From positions 12,376,001 to 12,440,000 of the forward strand of contig CANTUQ010000004.1 of assembly GCA_947683425.1 (NCBI GenBank): 64,000 nucleotides of DNA, given 5' to 3'. Below, piece after piece: positions 11,398 through 21,607 of this stretch (positions are counted from its first letter, which is position 1; every line of letters starts with the position of its first letter). Source of the stretch: Excoecaria cochinchinensis (Eukaryota > Streptophyta > Magnoliopsida > Malpighiales > Euphorbiaceae). Under the pieces are notes generated by a model. The model did not search any database, was not told the DNA's origin, and saw only the letters and a program-made list of their open reading frames with translations. The position numbers and the translations under genes were made by a program.

Positions 11398-12111
11398 CCA
11401 CGAAATTTCCAGGCAAAAACTCAATAACTTCAATCACCACATGCAATAACATACTTAATCATTCAATTAATCCAACTAAATAGAAACCACAAATTAGCAA
11501 AACTCATATATGAATAACTCACAAAATCACAATCTTAAACTCACAAAGTAAATCCTAAACTCAAAAACTTCAATTTTTACTTCCAAAATTCAACAATCAA
11601 TCATCACAACTTAAATCAACCAAAACCCATAACATTTATACTAACATGAACCTCTTTAAACATCAATTTCTCAGAAATTCCATCAAAGATACCAAAAATC
11701 ATGAAAATGCACAAAATAAATGGCACATAAATTCCCAAACTCTCATACCTTCAATACAATCCTAATCATGCATTACTAACTCATCTACCCACATCAATCA
11801 TACCTATACACATGCCAAAACACTCAAAATTCCAGAGATTTAAACAATACAAACTCATTTACATCCTAAGTGAGAATTAGGCACAACAACTCACAAGTAC
11901 AATTTCATAAATCAAAGCTCCCAAACCAGATTTCTTTGAAGCTTCAAAACCCCATCTTCACCTTCTCTTTACCCTTGAGCTTCTCTTGATACCCAAAGCT
12001 TGCACAAAACAAAAACCCACAAATTACTCATCCAAAAACCTTTACTTAAACAAAATCAAAAGAAGAGAAGGAAGGAGATGAACTCAAAACACAGGGAACC
12101 CTAAATGCCAC

Positions 12112-12117
12112 ACTCAC
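12112..12117 (-). promoter_or_regulatory. Conserved LTR splice-donor-like site
   Basis: GTGAGT on the minus strand, 571 bp from the LTR start and after a CT-rich leader; matches the GTAAGT sites of the other Tekay LTRs. Use is inferred. Confidence 0.4.
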
Positions 12118-12688
12118 CTCTTCAATCTTGCTCTAAACTCAAACAAAGCAACCAAGGATCTTGCAAGAAACCAGCCACCAAGAAAGGAGATGAAGTAGAG
12201 GATGAACAAGGAAAAGAGAGAAGAAAACCGAGAAAGAGAGGAGAGAGGGACGTGAGGCAGATTTCCTTTCCCTCTTTTCTCTTTCTTTTCCCTTTTCATT
12301 AATTGCTCTACCTACTCATTCCACTTGGCAACTTCCTATAGGACCAATAATCCCACTTTTGACTTTCAAACTTGGCACCATACTCTCACATACACCATAT
12401 AATACTTGAGTAGATATTTTCCATCTTAGGTACCAAACACACAATCCACTATATTATTGCCTTTAGTCCATGTTACCAAACAACACACACTAGATAAAAA
12501 CCCCCAACAAACACCCTACAACCATACACTACAAGCACACTCTAACATTTCTCTTCTTAACATACTTAATTAATTACTTTCCATTAAGTCCTTATTATCC
12601 AAATTACTCATGCAGAAATTACCGAATTACCTTTCACTTATCCGACTTAACTTGCCAAGTCCGACTAGGCTCGATTTGGGGTGTGACA

Positions 12689-12952
12689 TATTCTTATTCA
12701 TCTTTTTATTGGATTTTCGGTTACTTGACAAAAATCTCTCTATTTCAGGATTCAAAGGTTCAAGCTATTCTTTAAAACTTCTTGTACTAGGAATGAACTT
12801 ATCAAATCCTATAAAAATCAAAATAAAAATACAAAGTCAAACAAAAAAAACAATCAAACAAAATGAAACAAATATTATAATCTAAAATCATAAATCAAGT
12901 TTCATAATGGAAATAAATAAAACATCATTCCTCGGCAACGGCGCCAAAAAGT
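12689..12952 (-). other. Athila-A gag start, leader and primer-binding site
   Basis: On the minus strand TGGCGCCGTTGCCGAG (12946-12931) lies next to the 5' LTR end; this is the standard Athila/Tat primer-binding site. About 230 bp of leader follow, then the gag ATG at 12699-12701. The frame is broken after three codons by the solo LTR. Confidence 0.9.
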
Positions 12953-14508
12953 TCTTAGCGTTTTTCTAAACGCTAATTTTCGCAAGCATACGGTGTACCG
13001 AAATAGTACAAAATATGTCAATCCCACGAAGAATGTGCTAATTATTACACACTATTACTACTCAATTTTAATCTTCTTTACAATGATCATTAATTTGTGA
13101 GTTAAATCTAAACTACTCTATTATACAAACTACTTAAACCTAGTTCATGTTAATCAAAGAAGACAAAACATATAATGAAGAATTAACAATTATAAAACTT
13201 GATTCCATCATTTAATTATAATTTTAATCTCTCACGCAGGCCAAGTTGGAATATAGATCAAATTTACTCTCTCGGTATAAATTAGAGTGCCTAAAACAAA
13301 CATTTATAATTCTAACTCACAATTTTCATTAATGAAATAGAGGGTTATACATGCAAATTTCTGGAATAATCACCAACCTATAACAACCATTTAATATTAC
13401 GATTTCTCAAATAATACTTCAATGATGAACTTCAATTAGCTGTAAGTAAGAATTTATCTTTCAATTAAACACTTGTTTATAAAAATTATGCATAAAAATA
13501 CTAATAAAAAATTCTATGTTAAAAGACTACTAATTTAGAAGGAATTAGAAAATAACAAAAATATTCAAGTTCTCAACTAATATTCATTTGATTTACAGAG
13601 AAGAAATAATAGATGAGAGTGATGAGAAAGAAATCTTTCGACCCTTTTCTCAAACCCTTGAAAAAATTCTTCTTCTCCTTGGTCTTCTTCTTCAAAACAT
13701 GAAAACAAACTAAGTAAATCTAACTACAGTGCTTACAGGAAATAATATTTAAATTGTAATAAAAATAATCCTCTAAAATACATCCTCTCTAAATTACAGT
13801 TGACTAACAAATTTATAGAATTCGAAAAGTTGTGTTCCCTCCTTCAAAAGTTGCAAATGTTGGCGAAAAATTATGCCTTTTCAATGACTTTTCGTAGAAA
13901 ACTGCCCCAACGGATAGTTCTGTCGTGCTCGTGATCACTGTTGCACTCGCGATAGAACACGGATTGCCCTTTTTCCCTTTCCTTTCTTTTCTCTTTTCTC
14001 TTCCTTCTCTCTGGCCATTCACGACTTGTGATCCCCTTTCACGAGTCGTGAACTTCTTGTGTGAGTCATGAGTTTGGCTCACGTCTCGTGACTTTCGCTT
14101 TTTCTTCTTTCTTTACTTTCTCTGGCCCCTCACTCTACATCATCATGAGTCGTGATATCCTTTCACGACTCGTGACCCTACTCCTCATCTTCAAACAATC
14201 TTCCTTCTTCAAGCATTTGTGTCTTCTACTTTCTTAATTGGTCCTTCACGACTCGTGACCCCTGTTCACGAGTCGTGCTCATCATTCTAGCTTCATACTT
14301 TTCTTCTCGACTCATGATTTCATTCACGAGTCTGCTCTTTCCTCCACCAATTTAGGCTCTTTTCTTCCTTTTTTATCTAAATCATCCTATAAAACACAAA
14401 AACAAGTAAACTAAACAAATAACATGGCAAATACATATATTTACATAATTAACTTCTTAAATTCACATAAAATATATACTAAATAATACATCAATTAGGC
14501 ACTTATCA
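12953..14508 (-). repeat. Athila-A 5' LTR (1556 bp)
   Basis: Direct copy of 3038-4578, next to the PBS on its left and the TSD CATAG on its right. Palindromes of both classes are present (about 13917-13958 and 14020-14330). One ACGACTCGTGACC...GGTC-type pair at about 14247-14280 is intact here but reduced in the 3' LTR. TATA-like TTCTATAAATTT on the minus strand at about 13807-13820. Confidence 0.92.
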
Positions 14509-14559
14509 CATAGCATGGCCAAATCTATTTTGATCCTCATAAGCCAATATGAAGATCAA
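14509..14559 (-). other. Copia leader, middle piece
   Basis: 51 bp caught between the Athila-A TSD (CATAG, 14509-14513) and the TSD of the next solo LTR (ATCAA, 14555-14559). It is continuous with 3032 on the left and 18561 on the right once both insertions are removed. Confidence 0.8.
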
Positions 14560-15664
14560 TGTCACACCCCAAAATGGCCCTGGTCGGAATGTGCATGCTA
14601 AGTCGGGATCGGAAGGGTATTTCGGTAATTTGTGTTTGAGAATTTAGAGAGTTAAGGACCCAATTGATAAGATAACTAAGTTTGTAAGGAAAGATTTGTG
14701 TAAGTGAGTGAAGTGCATTTTGTCTAAGGACTAAAGAGCATTAAAACAAGATATTTATTAAGGAAAAGGTTTGGGTGCATGTGAGGGTATGGTACTTTGT
14801 TTTGGATAGGTTAAGTGGATTGTGGGGTCCAATAGGATGTTGCCAAGTGGACTGTTAGGTGGGCAGTGAATGGGGAAAAGAAGAAAAGAAAGTGGAAGAG
14901 AGAGGGAACACATATTGCATTCCCGTCCCCCTCCTCTCACGTTCTTCTTCTTCTCTTCTCCCTTCCTCTGCTTTTCCTTTCATGTTCCTTGGCTTGGAGT
15001 TGTGTTTGGCTTGGGTTGTGCTTTGCTTTGAAGAGGTAAGTGGGAGTTTAACGTGCTGTTCTTCTTCTGTTCTTCTTCTTCATCTTCTCCTGTTTTGGTT
15101 GAGTTAGGGTTTGAAGAATAATTATGGGTTTTATTTGTGCAAGCTTTGGATTACAAGAAGGAACAAAGTAAAGGCAAGGAAGAGAGAGAGGTTTGATCTT
15201 AAAGCTGGAAGTCTGATTTTTGGAACATGATTTTGAGGTTTGGGAGCTCTGTTTACTGCATTTGGATTTCTTAATGTTTTGCCCTAAATCTCACTTAGGA
15301 TGTTTATGTGTTTGCATTTCTGGAAATTGATGTGGTTTAGAATGTGTACATGCATGATTAAGTGAGTAAATGTGTTAGTAATGCATGATAAATATTGAAT
15401 TGGAAGTTCTGAGTTTGGGTTTTTAACTTACTGTATTTTTAGGGTTTATGCTCTAGAATGGATTAAATGTGTTTAAGCAGGGTGTTAATGATTTGATTGT
15501 TGAATTAAGTTGCAATTGTCTTGTTTATGCTGTTTGGGACATCGATTGAAAAGTAAGATGAGTTTGGTGGTGTTTTGAATGAGATTGAAAATGAATTTAT
15601 CGAGTTCTTGGAGTTCTGGGTAACTGGGAATGGAAAAATCGCGTCTCTATTCTGTGTGAGGCGA

Positions 15665-16090
15665 GTCACGTCTCGTGACTTAGAGTCACGGCGTGACTCG
15701 TGTGAAGGGCAGCGTGACTCCCAGTTGCGAAGCGTGACTCTTCTCTCTGTGAGAGGAAAGTCACATCTCTTGACTTAGGGTCACGACGTGACCCTTGTGT
15801 ATGGCGAAGCGTGACTCCAGTCGCGAAGCGTGACTCCTCTCTTTGTGAGAGGGAAGTCACGTCTCGTGACTTAGAGTCACGGCGTGACTCTGGTAAGGGC
15901 AATGCGTGACTCCTCTCTCTGTGAGAGGGAAGTCACGTCACGTGACATAGAGTCACGGCGTGACTCTTGTGAGGCCAGGCGTGACATAGAGTCACGTCCC
16001 GTGACTCTCTAGCAGGTCACGAGACGTGACACTAGGTCACGCCGTGACCCTCCTGTGAGGTCAGTCACAAGTCGTGACACGACTTGTGAC
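15665..16090. repeat. Palindrome-rich tandem array in solo LTR
   Basis: About four units of 75-95 bp built from GTCACGTCTCGTGACTTAG, GAGTCACGGCGTGACTC and GTGAGAGG spacers. Palindromes include GTCACGTCTCGTGAC (arms GTCACG/CGTGAC), GTCACGGCGTGAC and, at the end, GTCACAAGTCGTGAC with ACGACTTGTGAC. The array lies 1.1-1.5 kb from the LTR start, as in the solo LTR at 9016-12688, but the sequence class is different. Confidence 0.88.
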
Positions 16091-16918
16091 CGACTCCTCT
16101 TCAGCTCCTTTTTCCGATTTCGCCCAGTTTTAAACCAAAATGGATTTCCTATTTCTTCTGTATGGGTTTTTACTTCTGTATAATTTATGTCAGACTGTTA
16201 TACGCTCCTGTATGGCTTTTCTGTTTTACTTTGTTTCCCCACATGACTAGTTTTCTTGAAATGACTTTCAAATGCTTTTATAGCTCTTTCCTCTATCGAG
16301 TGCTATCTTATTTTGCTCATCGGATTGGTTAGCCTATTTCAGTTATGATTAGCGATATGTTATGCATATCTTTGATTGAATTCTGCTCTGAGAGCAATCT
16401 GTCATGCTTAGAAATATATAGTATCATTTCATGATTCAGATTATGCGTTTTTGGATTATTGGCATGATATGATTCCACGTGTATTCCAGATATGCTTTAG
16501 TAACTTGAGTAGTGCTAAAATGCAATTGATTGACCTATTGCATACTCCAAAATATGACTTGTATGAGCTTTGATTGATATTATGCTTTAGCCTTTGAACT
16601 CATTGTATTATGTTAAATGTAATTGGGACTATGCATGGTTTATGCTTAGTATTCTCAGCTAAACGCATGTTTAGGATTATGTTTTGATAATCTTTGGTAT
16701 GATAGTGTTTCTATACCTGATTCTTGGCATGTTTTAAAACATTGTTTAATGTTAAAATATATGGACTGTATTATGTTTTGCAAAGGGGATTGTATGAGAT
16801 TTGATCAACTTTATGAGCATATGTATATGTCTATTGTACTCTGATTTATGCATGATGTATATTTGTATATATATATATTAATGCGTTGTACGATTCGAAA
16901 TGTGTATTGTTTGATGCA

Positions 16919-17195
16919 TGACCTGCGAGAGTCAGTCTAGTGGATAGTTAGGCATGCCTAATAGAGTCTTATGTAGCTGCAGCGCCTTTCGAACGTTTGG
17001 ACCCCGATCAGGTCCCCCGTTTGGTTCCTCGCGAACCCCCCCATCTGTACGGATCTTCGTGATCCTTTTTAATGTATTTGGATCGGGTTAAGATCCCCCA
17101 TCAGTGAAATGCTTTGTGACAAAATAAAATGGTTTTCGATTGGTACCCGTAAGGTACTATCTGTACACTCGTTATCCACTATTGTGAGTCAGCAG
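16919..17195 (+). promoter_or_regulatory. Multi-hairpin domain, best-preserved copy
   Basis: Outer arms TAGTGGATA (16938-16946) and TATCCACTA (17173-17181) are exact complements. Inside are the palindrome TTAGGCATGCCTAA (about 16947-16960) and five hairpins with 5-bp stems and 5-7-nt loops. These are GGACC/GGTCC (16999-17015), GGTTC/GAACC (17023-17037), GGATC/GATCC (17051-17065), GGATC/GATCC (17080-17096) and GTACC/GGTAC (17143-17157). The order is the same in other Tekay LTRs here. Whether it acts as RNA or DNA is unknown. Confidence 0.75.
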
Positions 17196-18011
17196 GTGCT
17201 TTACTGGTTTGTATTACTTTGAAATAACTATCTGAATGTGATATCCGTTTGATTATGATAAGGATTTCAGGAATCAGTTAATTGTATTTGGATGTGACTA
17301 TGGGTTTTAAATGTATGTCTGTATTATGTCAGCATGATTTTATAGTTAACATGATTATCTGTACTTATCATATGATTTGTTATAAGTTTCTGAATGCTTT
17401 GATTATGATGCGACTAGAGTATTTATGTATATGACTTAAACATGTTTTGTTAACATATTAGCTTGTGGACCGAAGCAGCTGTGATGGTAGGTATGTGATG
17501 ATTACTGTACTCTCTGCATAATGATGATATGAATGTAATACTAAGTGGTTATGCCTTCAGTCCCCGTTATCAGAAGGTTTCTGCATGATGCTTAATATAT
17601 TAGAGTTGCGCAGCGGTATTGTGATGCTCTAAATGTTATCCTTTGGATATTTGACTAGTGTATGTGTTTGGCATGTCTAAGTATGTTCAATAGCTAGCAC
17701 CCTTAACACGATGATTGGGTTGTCAGTTCCTGCCTAGGTACTTAGTGATATTTAATGCAGGTGTTTAGCTCTTGTGACTCCGCATGGTGAGATGCTATCA
17801 TTTGATACCCATGTAGGTTTATGCATGAGTTATAGTATGTAGTTCGGTATGATGATATTTGTATCGTATATTGTATGATGTCTGTATTGGTATATCCTGG
17901 ACATGAGTTTATGGTCTGTTTGTGAGTTATCGATTGTATGCTTTTATTGTGCAGCCTGATTAGTGATATGTTTTGGATATCTACATTTGTCATCTGAATG
18001 TGTTTTGCCTT

Positions 18012-18097
18012 GACGACCATTGTGAATGGCCGTCCATATTCTTGTGTGTTCTCCCCACTAAGCGTTATCGCTTAGCACGGATTTCCTTTCCGTGCAG
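18012..18097 (+). promoter_or_regulatory. Paired-hairpin module
   Basis: ACGACCATT pairs loosely with AATGGCCGT (18012-18034), then CTAAGCG-TTAT-CGCTTAG (18058-18075) and GCACGG...CCGTGC (18075-18095). This module of about 85 bp is among the most conserved parts of the Tekay LTRs here. Confidence 0.7.
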
Positions 18098-18560
18098 GTG
18101 GCAGGTTTGGTTCTGTTCGAGTCGCGCTTCTGCAGGGTCGGCCACGTAGGAGTTAGAAGTTCTGTATTTTGTTCAGCTTCTGTATTTCAGCTTTTGTATT
18201 CGGTAGTATTGTATATGTAATTATTATGTTTCGTTCTTGAGTTTTCTTTTGGGAATGTAATAGTTAGTATGTTTTATGTTTAGTTATTCCTTTGCTTTAT
18301 TTTTCGATTATGCTTCCGTTGAATGGTCATTATGTATGCTTCTGTGTATGCTTTTGCTTAGTGTCTGTGTGTGCATAAGTGATTGCATGATCTGTCCGTG
18401 CCTGCAGGTAAGGTAAGTTTTTAATTAATCCGTATTTCTGTATGCATGTTATGTATGAACGTATGCTTCCGCATTGTGCATGTGTATATCTGTATATGTG
18501 AGCGTCGTGTAGCGCGTCCGTCGGCGTCCTTCCAACGGGGACGGCGATGGGGGTGTCACA

Positions 18561-19305
18561 ATCAAAGGTCAATCCTAGGTGTAAATAAATGGACTTGATC
18601 AACAGCTTCCATCTTGCACCTCCATCGCCATGGATTTGGATTGATCTCCATTGTTGCTCTTCATCTTCATTACAATAATAATGCAAAGATATTCTACTAC
18701 AATTATTGAATAAAATAGAAATTACAACAAAATTAATGACATGCAGTTCGTATTTAAAAATTACAAACCCTTAAAATAGATAAAATAAAACTCATCCATA
18801 TGAGGTTCAATTGGCTATGTTATGCACCATGCAAAGACGTCATACATACATAAAATAAATCATGTTATTTCATATCATGCATAATACACCTTTATTTCAT
18901 AAAAGTGATATATTAAAATTACCATGTGATAATTATGAACGACATATAAGGCGCCATGAAGAGGTAGCACGGCTGCCCCGCCGACACAGAATACCATCAT
19001 AAATAATTTCGTATTAAACATATTAATACTATATTTATATAAAAAAAAACATATTAATACTATTAGTCAATCACATTAACACATAATTGAGTTCGTTAAT
19101 CATATTAACTTTAATTAATTTCGTAACCCTTCAATATATCAGAATAAACATTACAAAATTGATTTTGTTTATATCACATAAAATCTATTCGTTTTTAACG
19201 AATAAAACCAAAATCAATTTCCATGTATCAGCATACAAATCGATCAACATAATCATATATATATCACATACGTACATAAAATATTTGAATCAACAGAATA
19301 TACAA
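18561..19305 (-). other. Copia leader, right piece
   Basis: AT-rich, no credible frame; runs from the solo-LTR TSD to the PBS. A short frame near 18590-18680 (minus) is not supported by any recognised domain. Confidence 0.6.
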
Positions 19306-19320
19306 GTGGCTCTGATACCA
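19306..19320 (-). other. Copia primer-binding site
   Basis: Minus strand TGGTATCAGAGCCAC, complementary to the 3' end of initiator tRNA-Met, 1 bp from the 5' LTR end. Confidence 0.92.
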
Positions 19321-19321
19321 C

Positions 19322-19900
19322 TATTAGGTTTCATCGCAATAACTCAAATTAACGCAGCGGAATAAATCGAAACCCAAAACAGGATCCATGTATTTTCGAT
19401 TGATTCAAAAGGAAGAGAATAAGGTTTACCGACCTTTTTCAAACATAGGAAATCAAGATTTAATCCTTATCTCGGACTACAGGCACTGCCTCAATAATGA
19501 ACACCCTCTACCGGTATCCACATGCACAAACCGACAAACAAAATTCGCAGGGGTGCTAGCTCCCTTATGTTGCGACTGGATTTTATGTTCTTTCTTTCTC
19601 AAAGAAAAATATGGCTGCTAGGTTTTTCTCTCTTAAGAAAATCAGCCACTCTCTATCCTTTTCTCTCTAGGAAAAATGTGATTAGGGTTAATCACTTATT
19701 AACCTATATCCAATTCTATATCTGTATATATTTTAAACCATAAAGAGATAAACATGGATATTATCTCTTATTCAAAATTAAGAGATATTTCTGTATATAT
19801 ATATTTATTTATTTCTTATTCGAAATAATAAGAAATATTATATTAATACATATTATTATCTCATATTCAAAATACGAGATTTATTTATATGTATATATAT

Positions 19901-19956
<56 letters not shown>

Positions 19957-20909
19957 GAATATATGATTTCGAAATTAAATATAAATACCTATATTTAAAT
20001 TATTCCGAAATAACCTAATAAAATCCATTTTGTTCATTTTTGGGCTTGGTGTGTGACCCAATAGGTTTATATTAAGTTGGTAGTGGGCCAAATCTCATAA
20101 CAATCCCATAAGTCATAATTGGTCTCTAGCAAGACATTATGGCTACCCAAATAATATAAATGTCATTAGTCCGATTTTAACCTGACAATATAACATGCCA
20201 TTATCCTTTTATCACACGATATCTTGTTTGAACATAAGTCATGGTACATGTCAAACTTATATTGTTCAAACATAGAATTTCCCGATCACTAAGTAGACTG
20301 ATAAATTCAAATGACATTGATTATACTATGAATTCATTCTAGCACGGCCATGCATTTTACAGTCCTACTTATCGAGGGGCCTAATAGATATCTCTCTCAT
20401 AGGAGAGGGACAAATTCCATCTTGATAATTCACTTTCCTCTGCATAATTCTCATTATGTTCGATCATAAACTTTGTAATTATCCGATTAAAGATAATGTC
20501 TGATTATGTCAAAACATAATGTTCCTTATGTATGAAACCGTGATAACCTCAGGTTAAAGGATTCAATAACAGATCTATTATAAGATCACTTATGACACTA
20601 TCCCATGTACTCATCTTACAATGGGTCTTTCCAGTACTTTGTTCTCTAACAAATACATATAGATTTGATTTATATCATAATATATAATCATCCCATGATT
20701 ATCAATGCAAATCTATACTAGTCTTAATTTATCTTTGTGCCCTTTAGTGATAAATGACTAGGGACGACATGAATAACATTGTTATTCATAAACATTTTAA
20801 TAATGTAACATGCTAATAAAATTAATGTGAAGAAAACCATTATATATGAATGAAAATGTAATGATTACATCAAGGTCCAAATTTTTGGCCTAGGGCATAA
20901 CTGCTAACA
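19322..20909 (-). mobile_element. Copia 5' LTR (1588 bp)
   Basis: On the minus strand it starts TGTTAGCAG at 20909 and ends CCTAATA at 19322, next to the PBS; the plus-strand left end TATTAG is TGTTAG with one G-to-A change. It contains an (AC)n(AT)n microsatellite (about 19898-19957). The other LTR is outside the window, so its age cannot be judged. Confidence 0.82.
19898..19957. repeat. (AC)n(AT)n microsatellite
   Basis: Compound dinucleotide run inside the copia LTR. Confidence 0.95.
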
Positions 20910-21579
20910 TCCACAATCACATGCAAGCTCATAGATCCCTCAAACCTTATCACTCCCGCACACGAGGTCATAGTCTCTTTCCTACGCGGCCTTTGTCCAT
21001 GGGTTAATAGGGAACCCAATGGATGCATATGGTGCACGGTGGGAAATCGGCAGCATAACCTTTCTTAACTAATGTGAATACATATGGGCTTTGATCATTG
21101 TGTATTTAGGCAGTCTGAATAAATCAACATGGGCCTCTCGGGGCATGAAAGCCTTTGATTAGGTGACCAACCAATCTATTTGGGTTTGTCCAATACATAA
21201 TGATCCATATATCAAGCAAGGTATTATGGTTCATACCACCTAGGGGAAGTATCTATTTCCATTACATGAGCTTTGGCCAAGGTGATGATACTTTAGGTCT
21301 ACGCAAGCATGGTCCCTGCCAACGGGTCTAGCTCATCACGAGCGGAATGACCGGTCGAGTCTCTATTTAATATACCAAATGGTATGAGGCTTGGGCTGGT
21401 GATTATCCTTGACACTTCCCTACATTGAGTAAAAAAAAGGTCTTGCTTCGAGAACGCACCAAGGCTGATAGAGGGTGCAAACTAGTATAGATCTAAGGCT
21501 CTAGTGATATGCAATGCAATTTCAAAAAGGAATGAAATTTATATTAAAACTCGGTTATATGTTTTAACTAAGGTACACT
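20910..21579 (-). other. Tat-type leader, cut by the copia insertion
   Basis: Noncoding sequence following the Tat PBS on the minus strand; no frame. It is cut at 20909 by the copia LTR, so its continuation is left of the window. Confidence 0.55.
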
Positions 21580-21604
21580 CTAGTAGTCCCTAGTGGAGTC
21601 ACCA
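21580..21604 (-). other. Tat-type primer-binding region
   Basis: Minus strand TGGTGACTCCACTAGGGACT, close to the TGGCGACTCC-GCTGGGGACT phrase that follows the 5' LTR in Tat/Ogre elements. It lies 3 bp from the LTR end GCGCGCATCA. Confidence 0.65.
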
Positions 21605-21607
21605 CTA

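Larger units (their letters stand above)
9016..12688 (-). mobile_element. Tekay-type solo LTR (3673 bp)
   Basis: On the minus strand it starts TGTCACACCCC (12688) and ends at 9016 with a degraded terminal dinucleotide. The flanks are TGTTC (9011-9015) and TATTC (12689-12693), a TSD with one mismatch. The Athila gag frame rejoins exactly when the LTR and one TSD are removed, confirming both borders. It contains a splice-donor-like site (12112-12117), a tandem palindrome array (11091-11397), a GA microsatellite (10139-10160), the multi-hairpin domain (10615-10889) and the paired-hairpin module (9465-9503). No internal sequence remains, so it is the product of LTR-LTR recombination. Confidence 0.9.
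3038..14508 (-). mobile_element. Athila-A: complete but pol-less Athila-type element
   Basis: Two LTRs in direct orientation (3038-4578 and 12953-14508) are flanked by the perfect 5-bp TSD CATAG (3033-3037 and 14509-14513). On the minus strand the order is 5' LTR, PBS (TGGCGCCGTTGCCGAG), gag, palindrome array, ORF1, 3' noncoding region, polypurine tract and 3' LTR. Protease, reverse transcriptase, RNase H and integrase are missing altogether. The gag contains a later Tekay solo LTR (9016-12688). Without that insertion the element would be about 7.8 kb. The lack of pol makes it a non-autonomous derivative that must have been mobilised in trans. Confidence 0.92.
14560..18560 (+). mobile_element. 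Tekay-type giant solo LTR (4001 bp)
   Basis: Starts TGTCACACCCC and ends GGGGGTGTCACA, flanked by a perfect TSD ATCAA (14555-14559 and 18561-18565). There is no PBS or polypurine tract, so it is a solo LTR. In order it holds a CT-rich leader (about 14930-14985), splice-donor-like GTAAGT (15036-15041), a palindrome array (15665-16090), the multi-hairpin domain (16919-17195) and the paired-hairpin module (18012-18097). Short open frames inside are chance readings of repeats. Confidence 0.95.
2098..20909 (-). mobile_element. Ty1/copia element, 5' part, heavily interrupted
   Basis: Reading on the minus strand: 5' LTR 20909-19322, PBS 19320-19306, a leader of about 1.4 kb in three pieces (19305-18561, 14559-14509, 3037-2421) and the gag start at 2420. 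The gag is cut at 2098 by the Tekay element on the left; pol and the 3' LTR lie outside the window. The leader was split by Athila-A (TSD CATAG) and by a Tekay solo LTR (TSD ATCAA). The element itself sits in a Tat leader that continues at 20910. Confidence 0.8.

Noticed and set aside
16919..18097. Hammerhead ribozyme or retrozyme in the structured LTR region
   Set aside because: I looked for the CTGATGA...GAAA core near the hairpins and saw none; retrozymes also have LTRs of only a few hundred bp.
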